This document shows, one piece after another, positions 56,271-64,000 of a DNA stretch of 64,000 nucleotides. Under the pieces are notes generated by a model, which saw nothing but the letters and a program-made list of their open reading frames with translations, had not been told where the DNA came from and searched no databases. The translations under genes and the position numbers were made by a program. The DNA is from Haemophilus seminalis (GTDB lineage: Bacteria; Pseudomonadota; Gammaproteobacteria; Enterobacterales; Pasteurellaceae): NCBI RefSeq assembly GCF_006384255.1, contig NZ_VCED01000002.1, forward strand, positions 124,001 to 188,000, written 5' to 3'. Numbering within the stretch: position 1 is the first letter of the stretch; each line of letters begins with the position of its first letter.

Positions 56271-59200
56271 ATGAACAACATTTTTAAAGTAATTTGGAAT
56301 CACGCCACGCAAACTTGGACAGCTGTGGGGGAATTAGCCTCAGCCAAAGGTAAATCAAAATCTATAAAATTAGCGGCAATTTCTGCCGCACTTTTGGGAA
56401 GTGTTAGTGGGGTTCAGGCAGCAACACATATTACTAGAGCTGCAGATAAGCTAATCGCTATGTCAGTTGAACTGCCTGATAATACAACGGCTACTCCTGC
56501 TACAACTCCTACCACAGGCACAACGGCCACTACAGCTACAACTGCCATCCCAGATACACATCATGCCAAAGTAAATGGCAAAGATTCTATTGCTATGGGT
56601 GTAAAAGCAGAAGCTGGGGGAAATAGCAATATCGAAAAAGCAATAGCTGTAGGATATAAAACAGAAGCACAAACTAATTATTCTATTGCTATTGGCTCAG
56701 AGGCAATGGTAGTAAAGGCTCAAACCGATAAAATTAATGCCCGCAGTATTGCTATCGGTACACAAGCCCGAGTTGAGCCAGGTCCAGATAGTAGCATATC
56801 ATCAGGATTGCATGATTCAATAGCCATAGGTACGCGATCTCTGGCTACGATGGGCACTTCAATTGTAATTGGTCGTGACGCCAGTAGTATGCGCAATGCT
56901 TCTGCAGCAAACTTCCAATCAGGTGAAAATACCATTGCAATTGGTACTAATGCCAGTGCAGATTGGGGGCGTAGCATTGCAATCGGCTTGAATTCGAGAA
57001 CTGCCGTGGGCGATTCAGTGGCTATTGGGAATGAAGCGCTTGCAAGCGGTAGCAAAGGCTCCGTAGCACTTGGTCCGCTAACTCATGCGCTTGGTGATAA
57101 TTCTGTAGCATTAGGCCCGATTACCAATGCAAATGGCAATCAGTCAACGGCAGTAGGATTAAATGCTCGCTCTTACGGACCACACAGTACGGCAATAGGT
57201 GAAAATGCTTATACATATGGACAATCTTCAGTTGCATTAGGACAAGGTGCCTCAACTGGTTGGTGGAGTGCTAGACGCTCAATTGCAATTGGTCAGAGTG
57301 CGCATGCAGCTACAGATGATTCATATGCATTGGGTGCAGAGTCATTTTCTGGCCATTTTCGTTCGCTTGCGATGGGTAAAAAAGCTATTACTTATGGTGA
57401 ACAATCTTTGGCTATGGGTTCATCGACCCAAAATGGAATCGGAGCGATGGCTATTGCCAATAACTCAGCAGCATTAGGCACCGAATCCAGAGCAATTGGA
57501 GAGCAAACAATTGCATTTGGTAACAATGCAGTTTCTGGGGTAACTAAAGAGGGGGCTGATAATATAAAATCTGCTTACGAGGCTTACCGCACTGCCTATA
57601 ATACCTATAATGCTTTGGAAAAGGATGCTAACGATGCACAAACTACCTACAATATTGAAAAAGCTATTGTTTCACGCTTGGCAACTAATTTGAAGATATT
57701 TACCGGAAAATATGGCTCAAGCGGCGCTCTCCGCACACAGAGCACAGAGTTTAAAAATGCCTTAGTAGCAGCCGGTTTATCTTATACAGAACTAGAAACA
57801 CTTGCCGGAAATTTTACGCAAGAACCTAAAGATTCCAACGTCGATGCGGCTATCGCACAAAAAGAGATTATCAATAAATTCGCCAATATCGATAAAACAG
57901 GCGCGGGCGAAGAAAACGAAAAACTGGCTCATCTCGTAGAATTAGCTAGAAATTTGATATCCAAGGTTAACACCGCAGAAAAAGCTAAAAATACCTTAGG
58001 TGATAGAACTAAGGGTGCGATTAAGAAAAGGGAAGATGGTAAAACGGAATATGACAATGCCAAAATTAAATTTGAGGCGGCGTATAAAAAAATAAGTAAA
58101 TCTAATGCTATCTCTATTGGTAATACTTCTGTCTCTGCAGGTGAAAATTCTATCGCACTAGGTAATAACATTACCGTTGAGAAAGATAACGCCGTTGTAT
58201 TAGGCTCATACAGCGATGGGGCACCAACCGTGAAAAAAGTAAATTCAGCTAATGTAAACGGCGTTGTTTATAGTGGTTTTGCTGGTAATTTAGGCGCAAC
58301 CAAAACAGATGGTTCTTCGGCAGAAGATGTCGAGGAAGCATTAAACGGACGTTTTGTTTCTGTTGGTTCAGAAACTAAAGAAGAAAATGGCAAAAAAGTT
58401 TACGGCGAACGCCAAATCAAACACGTTGCAGCAGGCGAGATTGCTTCCACCTCAACCGATGCGATTAACGGTTCGCAACTTTATGCTGTCGCTTCCGGCT
58501 TGCGTAATGCCTCACCGATGGTTTATACCAATAAAGATGGCAATAAAGTCGTGAAATATCCTGACGGCAAATATTACCCTGAGGGTTCAGTAAAAATTGG
58601 TGATGAATACTATCCTGCCGGCACTACAGCAGAAAATAAAGCAAATGCTAAACCAGTAGAGGCAATACCTGTCACTGATGTTGTCGTATCTATGAATAAT
58701 CCAGGCAAACCTGACACAGGTAAAGAGAACACAGCCGGCAATAAGGTAACCCTGACCAACGTGGCACCGGGCGCGAAGACTATTATTACTCCTGATAAAG
58801 ATAAGGATGGCAATCTGTTAACAAAAGTGGGGGATAAATACTATAAGGCTGATCAACTTAAAGCAGATGGACAACCGAAAGAAAATGCAGAAACATCAAC
58901 TAAGGTTGAGAATACTCCTGTAGAAAACGCAAAAACAGGTTTAGCTGATTTAGATAACTCTGTTTCGTCTAATGCATTAACTGTCGCTGATGCGAAAAAC
59001 TTGGGTTGGGTGGTTTCCGTTGGTAAAGATGGAAAAGATTACGCTGAGAAAGTGACCAATGCAAACGAAGTTCGTTTTAATGGCACTGACGGTATTAAAG
59101 TAACGGGTGAAACAAAAGGTAGTGTTCGTCATATCAATATTTCCCTTGAGAAAGGTGCGGTTGTTAAGCAAGATGAATACACTATTGAGGGTAAAACCTA

Positions 59201-60833
59201 TGTAAGCATTGATGGTAAACTTTACAACAAAGATGATGTTGATTTCAGCGGTAACAAACCAAAAGCAAAAGAGGGAAAACAGCCGTCAAACTATATAGTG
59301 AAAGATAGTACAGTTGTGAATAACACCACTCCAGACAATCCTGTTCCCGTTGATGCCAAAGTAGATAAAGCAGATCACTTTGTTGATGGAAACACTGTTT
59401 ATACAGCAATCCAAAAATCAGGTTGGACCGTAGGTAAAGCAGACGAATCTCTTACCAAGAAGGCTTTTGAAAAAACAGAGAATGTGAATAAGGATGAAAA
59501 AGTCAATCCGAATGATGCTGTTCGTTTTGCAGACGGAAAAGGCATAACAGTGAAAACTGCGACCGTTGAAGAAACCAATGAGGATGGCTCTAAACAAACA
59601 ACGACTGTGGTGAAGTTTGATACTAATTTGCCAATTGATTATTCGGTAACAAATAAAAATGCGACAGGCGATACATTAAAACAAGCTAAAGATGGCAACT
59701 GGTATAAAGAGGCTGATGTTAATGCGGATGGCACAGTGAAAGTAACTGATGGTAACAAACCGACACCAGAGACTATTGTAAAAACAGAATCTGGAATTAC
59801 CCTGAAAAATGATGCAACAACTTCATATACACCTGCAGATAAAACTACAGATAAAAATAAAGGCACAGGCGGTGTTCAATTGAACAACGTCGGTTGGGCT
59901 GAAACCCCTGATCAAGCAGTCAACAAAGACCAGTTAGATCAAACTGTGAATAAATCTGGATTTACCGTGAAGTTGAATGACGGCAATACTACCGATGGTA
60001 ATAAAACTGATGGTTCGTTACTCTCAACTCCTGAAAAAGTAACGCCTAACGATGTAATCAACTTTAAAAACGGTAAAGGTACCACGATTAAAGCGGTTAC
60101 TAAACGTGAAAACGGTGTAGATACCACAACGGTTTCTGTGGATGTGGACAGCAGTGCATCTCCTATAGTTTATACTGATGGAGCAGGTAAGGAACTCAAA
60201 AAAGAAGGTGATAAATATTACCGAAATGATGATGTTAAAGATGCTGTGAAAATTGGGGACAAATTCTACAAAAACGGAACCACCGAAGATGACGTAAATA
60301 AAGGTAAAGCTGAAGAAATTAAAGCTGTTGAAAAAGTAATTGCATCAATTCCAGGAAATTCTGGTAACCCTGCATCCTTAAAAGTTGGTGATGGTAATGT
60401 TTCAAGTGATTCAAAAGAAGCTGTCAATGGCAAGCAATTACATGAAACCAATGTTCTGGTGGATAAGAATACCCAGGTAATTAATACAACCAATACTCAG
60501 GTGAATAAAAATACTCAAGCAATTAATGCAATTAATAATGCTATTAATAACCAATCTGGTGCTTTCGATCGTTTAGAGAGAAAAATCAATAAACAAGGCA
60601 AAGAAGCCCGTGCTGGTATTGCTGGCGCAAATGCAGCGGCAGCATTACCACAGGTTTACACAGCGGGTAAATCAATGGTAGCAGCTTCGGCTGGTACCTT
60701 CAAAGGTCAAAATGCTTTAGCTGTAGGTTACTCTCGTGCAAGCGACAATGGTAAGATGATCTTAAAACTTCAAGGTAACGCTAACACCAGTGGTGATATT
60801 GGTGCCGGAGTTGGCGTGGGTTACCAATGGTAA
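56271..60833 (+). CDS. Trimeric autotransporter adhesin (YadA/Hia type)
   Basis: Large homotrimeric surface adhesin (1520 residues), type Vc secretion. The start MNNIFKVIWNHATQTWTAVG is the extended signal peptide region (ESPR), with cleavage after GVQA near residue 50. A Thr/Pro/Ala-rich linker follows (TTPTTGTTATTATT), then about 350 residues of head repeats (SIAIGxxA, SVALGxxA) and a ~170-residue helical segment near residues 430-600. A long stalk contains neck motifs (RQIKHVAAGEIASTSTDAINGSQLY) and five copies of a GDKYY-like module. The C-terminal anchor is AGKSMVAASAGTFKGQNALAVG through GVGVGYQW. No lesion is visible. AGGAGAAAG is the ribosome site. The ligand cannot be told from sequence. 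Confidence 0.93.
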   Translation: MNNIFKVIWNHATQTWTAVGELASAKGKSKSIKLAAISAALLGSVSGVQAATHITRAADKLIAMSVELPDNTTATPATTPTTGTTATTATTAIPDTHHAKVNGKDSIAMGVKAEAGGNSNIEKAIAVGYKTEAQTNYSIAIGSEAMVVKAQTDKINARSIAIGTQARVEPGPDSSISSGLHDSIAIGTRSLATMGTSIVIGRDASSMRNASAANFQSGENTIAIGTNASADWGRSIAIGLNSRTAVGDSVAIGNEALASGSKGSVALGPLTHALGDNSVALGPITNANGNQSTAVGLNARSYGPHSTAIGENAYTYGQSSVALGQGASTGWWSARRSIAIGQSAHAATDDSYALGAESFSGHFRSLAMGKKAITYGEQSLAMGSSTQNGIGAMAIANNSAALGTESRAIGEQTIAFGNNAVSGVTKEGADNIKSAYEAYRTAYNTYNALEKDANDAQTTYNIEKAIVSRLATNLKIFTGKYGSSGALRTQSTEFKNALVAAGLSYTELETLAGNFTQEPKDSNVDAAIAQKEIINKFANIDKTGAGEENEKLAHLVELARNLISKVNTAEKAKNTLGDRTKGAIKKREDGKTEYDNAKIKFEAAYKKISKSNAISIGNTSVSAGENSIALGNNITVEKDNAVVLGSYSDGAPTVKKVNSANVNGVVYSGFAGNLGATKTDGSSAEDVEEALNGRFVSVGSETKEENGKKVYGERQIKHVAAGEIASTSTDAINGSQLYAVASGLRNASPMVYTNKDGNKVVKYPDGKYYPEGSVKIGDEYYPAGTTAENKANAKPVEAIPVTDVVVSMNNPGKPDTGKENTAGNKVTLTNVAPGAKTIITPDKDKDGNLLTKVGDKYYKADQLKADGQPKENAETSTKVENTPVENAKTGLADLDNSVSSNALTVADAKNLGWVVSVGKDGKDYAEKVTNANEVRFNGTDGIKVTGETKGSVRHINISLEKGAVVKQDEYTIEGKTYVSIDGKLYNKDDVDFSGNKPKAKEGKQPSNYIVKDSTVVNNTTPDNPVPVDAKVDKADHFVDGNTVYTAIQKSGWTVGKADESLTKKAFEKTENVNKDEKVNPNDAVRFADGKGITVKTATVEETNEDGSKQTTTVVKFDTNLPIDYSVTNKNATGDTLKQAKDGNWYKEADVNADGTVKVTDGNKPTPETIVKTESGITLKNDATTSYTPADKTTDKNKGTGGVQLNNVGWAETPDQAVNKDQLDQTVNKSGFTVKLNDGNTTDGNKTDGSLLSTPEKVTPNDVINFKNGKGTTIKAVTKRENGVDTTTVSVDVDSSASPIVYTDGAGKELKKEGDKYYRNDDVKDAVKIGDKFYKNGTTEDDVNKGKAEEIKAVEKVIASIPGNSGNPASLKVGDGNVSSDSKEAVNGKQLHETNVLVDKNTQVINTTNTQVNKNTQAINAINNAINNQSGAFDRLERKINKQGKEARAGIAGANAAAALPQVYTAGKSMVAASAGTFKGQNALAVGYSRASDNGKMILKLQGNANTSGDIGAGVGVGYQW

Positions 60834-60896
60834 TGGCGTAATCGTTTATGATAGGATTTTCCCATCATGAATAAATCCCTGAAGTGCGGTGAAATT

Positions 60897-61742
60897 TGAC
60901 CTGCTCCCAAAAGTTAGACTTTCATTTAAAGGATTGTTTTCGATATTGTATCGGACTCAGTCCTTTTAATTTTAGTAGAATCCGTCGGTGATCATAGTAA
61001 TCCAAATAATCCCTGACAGCATCAACTATCTCCTCTCTACTGTTAAATTCCCGACCATAAAAACATTCCGTTTTTAATCTCCCAAAGAAACTTTCCATCG
61101 CGGCATTGTCCAAGCTATTCCCTTTTCTCGACATACTTTGAATGATGCCATGTTTAGCCAAGATTCAACGATAAGCCATCATTTGATACTGCCAGACTTG
61201 GTCTGAATGTAAAATGACACCATAAGCTTTATTTAATCCTTTGATAGCTTGCATTAACATGTCCTCTACTTGCGCCCAGTTTGGGGAATCGTTGAGGTTA
61301 TAGGAGACTATCTCATTGTTAAATAAGTCTAAAATTGGGGATAAATAGACTTTACTCCCATCTTTCGCCTTAAACTCGGTGATATTCGTCACCCATTTTT
61401 GTTTCGGGGCCGTTGCGCTAAAATCGCGTTCAAGAACGTAAACGGTCTTCTTCAGTTTTGGGTGGCGGTAGCATTTTTCCATATTTGGGCTTCATTGGCG
61501 GTCGTCCTGATGGTTTACGAGGAATCAGTCCATTTATGTCACTTTTTCAAAGCGTTTCAACCACGTCCAGACTAAGGCGTTGGAGAGAATATTGTAAAAA
61601 CGCACAGCTTCTCTGATACTAATTTTCCCATTCAAAATAGGTTGAAGAACCTGTAATTTAAATTTGATTTGTAGTGTTTACCCATAAAAAATCTGCACCT
61701 CAATTGTTGGTTTGTTTAGTCCAACTTTTGGGGTGCAGATCA
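60897..61742 (-). mobile_element. Decayed IS3-type element inside an uptake-sequence terminator
   Basis: 846 bp with ends TGACCTGC and GCAGATCA. The minus strand encodes transposase pieces: KKTVYVLERDFSATAPKQKW and ILHSDQVWQY (61482-61165), and LDNAAMESFFGRLKTECFYG to YRKQSFK (61161-60922), with a frameshift at 61162-61165 and an internal deletion near 61540. It is close to the 25243 copy. AAGTGCGGT (60882-60890) ends 6 nt before it, and ACCGCACTT (61749-61757) starts 6 nt after it. It sits between convergent autotransporter and ndh genes. Confidence 0.87.
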
Positions 61743-61770
61743 TTTGTCACCGCACTTTTGTCTTTAACGA

Positions 61771-63105
61771 TTAGTGTAATTTTAATCTTGGTTTTAAATA
61801 ACGATTAAGTTTATCAACCAGAATAATCAATCCAATTTTAATGCAACCATGTAAAGCATGTTGATGCATTCTATATAAGGATACATAGGCAAATTGTGCA
61901 AATTTACCCTGAACGGTAAGAGGATTTTTTCCAAATTTATTCGAAATACTGCCTAATGCCGTAAAGCTCGAGAGAGAAACCAAGGTGCCTTTATCGTTAT
62001 ATCTAAATGCTTTTAATGGTTTTTGCTCAAAAAGTGCAAAGATATTTTTGGCACAAGCTTTTGCCATTTGGTGTGCGGCTTGAGCTCTTGGCGGGACTAA
62101 TTTACCGTTTGGTTGCATTAATGCTGCACAGTCGCCAATGGCGAAAATACTGTCATCCACCGTGGTTTGGAGAGTATCTTTTACAACTAATTGATTGATG
62201 CGATTAAGCTCTAATCCATCGAATTGCTGTGTCACCGTTGAGGTGCGAACACCCGCCGCCCAAACAATCAGATCAGCTTTGATTTCTTCGCCATCTTTGG
62301 TGATAAGCGTGTTTGGCTGGGCTTCCGTGATCATCGTATTTAATTTCACATTTGCCCCCATTTCTTGCAATTCATCTAATACTGCTGCAGATAAATCTTC
62401 GGGTAATGCTGGCAGTAAGCGAGGTCCTGCTTCAACGAGTGTGACTTGTAAACATGAGTTATCAATCTTGCCATAGCCGTAAGAAGATAAATCTTCCGTA
62501 GCATGATAAAGCTCAGCTGTTAATTCCACGCCGGTTGCGCCACCACCAACAATGGCGATATTTACTTTATTTTCATCCACTAATTTTTGTTTAAATTCTT
62601 CTTCACCAATATCATCTAAAGCACGGTTTTCAGAGAATTTAAGGAATAATTCCAACATCTTTTGCTGAAAGCGCAACGCTTGATCTGAGCTGTCTAGGAA
62701 AATACAGTTATCTGCTACACCTTTTGTGTTGAAATCATTTGATTTGCTACCGATCGCAATCACTAAGTAATCATAAGGAATTCGGCGAGCAATGACGAGC
62801 ATATCGCCTTCTTGCCCATAAACAGGGGCGAGTTCAACATATTTTTGTTCACGATTAATACGAGTGATTGAACCCTGTTCAAAACTGAAATGGTGATTTT
62901 TACCATGTGCGCGATAGCTAAGAGAATCCATGCCATCATCCATCACACCCGTAGCTATTTCATGTAATAATGGTTTCCACAAATGGGTCGTATTGCGATC
63001 CACAAGCGTCACTTTAGCCTGTTCTTTTCGACCTAATTTGTCGCCTAAAAATGTCGCTAATTCAATGCCGCCAGCCCCCCCGCCAACGATCACGACGTTT
63101 TTCAT
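61771..63105 (-). CDS. ndh: NADH:ubiquinone oxidoreductase, type II
   Basis: Peripheral inner-membrane flavoprotein that passes electrons from NADH to quinone without pumping protons. FAD Rossmann motif VIVGGGAGGIELATFLGDK at the start, NADH motif IAIVGGGATGVELTAELYH near residue 175, and FAIGDCAAL near residue 300. The C-terminal ALHGCIKIGL is the membrane-associating end. 444 residues. AGGAGTACATT precedes the ATG. Confidence 0.96.
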   Translation of the reverse strand: MKNVVIVGGGAGGIELATFLGDKLGRKEQAKVTLVDRNTTHLWKPLLHEIATGVMDDGMDSLSYRAHGKNHHFSFEQGSITRINREQKYVELAPVYGQEGDMLVIARRIPYDYLVIAIGSKSNDFNTKGVADNCIFLDSSDQALRFQQKMLELFLKFSENRALDDIGEEEFKQKLVDENKVNIAIVGGGATGVELTAELYHATEDLSSYGYGKIDNSCLQVTLVEAGPRLLPALPEDLSAAVLDELQEMGANVKLNTMITEAQPNTLITKDGEEIKADLIVWAAGVRTSTVTQQFDGLELNRINQLVVKDTLQTTVDDSIFAIGDCAALMQPNGKLVPPRAQAAHQMAKACAKNIFALFEQKPLKAFRYNDKGTLVSLSSFTALGSISNKFGKNPLTVQGKFAQFAYVSLYRMHQHALHGCIKIGLIILVDKLNRYLKPRLKLH

Positions 63106-63205
63106 AATGTACTCCTAAAAGCAAAATTGTTAAAAATGTTAAACTACTGTAATGATAGCATAACAAATAAACAAGAAGAAAAAATTTAATGGAAATGACC
63201 GCATT

Positions 63206-63829
63206 TCATTGATGGCAGCGATCGTAAAGCGGTTGTAATTGTTGGATGGTTTGGATGATAAATAAAATGGGATCAATTTGGCTTAGTTGATCTTTTTCAA
63301 TACTTTTCCCAATACACCAAAAATCTTCATCTGAACGCAAGAGAAGATCTTTTTCAGAAATGCCCTTCACTTGGCGGAAATCATCATATTCGCTTTCATC
63401 TTCTCGCCAAATATCAAAATCAGCAAATTGTTTGAAATCAAATTGATCAAGCCACTGATTATATTGTTGCACATTAATTTGTGAGCGATCTGCACGATAG
63501 CAATGCCAGTCCAAGCACACTCTTAATCGACGGCGATTTAAGAGCACGGAAAAAATGGCTGCAGAATTTTGGTTAAACTCGTATTTAAAATAAGCGAAAA
63601 AATGGGCGCGTACCTGCCAGCCATTAGTCCAGCTTTCAATATGTGGTTTCGCGAAAGGTGTGCCAAGCTGCTTTGCGACTTCTTGGATAATTGCTTTCCA
63701 GTTATCCCAGTGTAATTTGTAATCAGCTTTAATTGCCGGAATATCTTCCGGACAGAATTTTTTCATTTGGGCGAATTGATAGAAAGGAATATTGAACAGT
63801 TCGCAAGATTCAGCAGTGAGTGAGAGCAT
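63206..63829 (-). CDS. Conserved hypothetical protein (HI_0552-like)
   Basis: A 207-residue soluble protein rich in Trp, Tyr and Phe, with no signal peptide or membrane segment. FAYFKYEFNQNSAAIFSVLL and RRRLRVCLDWHCYRADRS are its most regular strands, and DEDFWCIGKSIEKD lies near the end. From memory it resembles the H. influenzae hypothetical protein located beside apaH (HI_0552); no function is known to me. AAGGAAACG precedes the ATG. It starts 9 bp after the apaH stop and is surely cotranscribed with it. Confidence 0.7.
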   Translation of the reverse strand: MLSLTAESCELFNIPFYQFAQMKKFCPEDIPAIKADYKLHWDNWKAIIQEVAKQLGTPFAKPHIESWTNGWQVRAHFFAYFKYEFNQNSAAIFSVLLNRRRLRVCLDWHCYRADRSQINVQQYNQWLDQFDFKQFADFDIWREDESEYDDFRQVKGISEKDLLLRSDEDFWCIGKSIEKDQLSQIDPILFIIQTIQQLQPLYDRCHQ

Positions 63830-63838
63830 AGCGTTTCC

Positions 63839-64000
63839 TTAAAAATCACTGTAATTTTTGACCGCACTTTGCGTGAAGATCTGTCTGTCTTCCCAACGCA
63901 ATAGGGTCATCCGATTATTCCACACACATCCTGTATCCAAGGCATAAATACCTGGTGGAGTAGGCTCATCCACTAAACTTGCCCAATGCCCAAAGATAAT
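63839..64000 (-). CDS. apaH: Diadenosine tetraphosphatase, C-terminal end only
   Basis: The minus strand reads in from the window edge as [20 protein letters not shown], then [18 protein letters not shown], and ends AVKNYSDF with a TAA at 63839-63841. This is the C-terminus of symmetrical Ap4A hydrolase, which includes the metal-site GHW and the LDTGCVW segment. The rest lies beyond 64000. An uptake sequence (63859-63867 area, ACCGCACTT) overlaps the last codons. Confidence 0.9.
   Translation of the reverse strand: MIFGHWASLVDEPTPPGIYALDTGCVWNNRMTLLRWEDRQIFTQSAVKNYSDF

Noticed and set aside
56720-60493. Several antisense open frames of 60-110 codons within the large autotransporter gene
   Set aside because: They arise from the low-complexity, repeat-rich coding sequence and have no start signals.

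Overview
The window comes from a Haemophilus chromosome (Pasteurellaceae, H. influenzae / H. haemolyticus group). The evidence is an AT-rich sequence, dense copies of the Haemophilus uptake signal AAGTGCGGT (often as inverted pairs acting as terminators), and housekeeping proteins that read as Haemophilus orthologues. An apparently intact sodC with all metal ligands leans towards H. haemolyticus or a relative rather than typical nontypeable H. influenzae; this is an inference, not proof.

Layout: 0-3.4 kb holds the end of glyS, tRNA-Ile(CAU) and a decayed integrase island. 3.4-13.2 kb is core: dsbB, nhaB, fadR, rsmE-yqgE-ruvX, arcA, dsbD, a doxX split by a stop codon, ndk and pepB. 13.2-16.7 kb is a scrapyard: a membrane-protein fragment, an IS1016-type fragment, a glutathione-transferase-like remnant followed by a Neisseria-type uptake-sequence terminator, mdaB, a broken LysR gene, an SRPBCC-like gene and a MITE-like IS derivative. 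16.7-25.2 kb has nusG/secE, clpXP, tig, a porin, sdhE and the sigma-E operon rpoE-rseA-rseB. 25.2-36.5 kb has an IS3-type element, sodC, folB, plsY, narQ, murB, ureG and ureD without the rest of the urease operon, aspA, pssA and a SpoU methyltransferase. 36.7-39.9 kb is a trimeric autotransporter broken by one stop codon. 39.9-55.5 kb is core again: trmN6, srmB, an IS3-type element, glpR-glpG, rapA-rluA, two tRNAs, folD, yqaB-yqaA, luxS-purT, dtd-mioC, zapB and glpX. 55.5-64 kb has an IS scrap, a DUF4298-like gene, a large intact trimeric autotransporter with a 9-bp repeat tract upstream, another IS copy, ndh, a conserved hypothetical gene and the end of apaH.

Most notable points: (1) Between yqaA and luxS two tandem copies of a candidate ~72-nt small RNA face away from luxS. 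Each has its own Rho-independent terminator and a sigma-E-like promoter (GAACTT-N16-TCTGA or TCCTA) with the geometry of the rpoE promoter in this same window. The position matches E. coli MicA. (2) Three of five copies of one IS3-type element sit exactly 6 nt after an AAGTGCGGT, in the terminator between convergent genes, all in the same orientation. (3) A transferase-like pseudogene still carries a Neisseria uptake-sequence terminator, pointing to inter-family transfer. (4) ureG and ureD are stranded beside murB. No CRISPR array, restriction system or prophage was seen.
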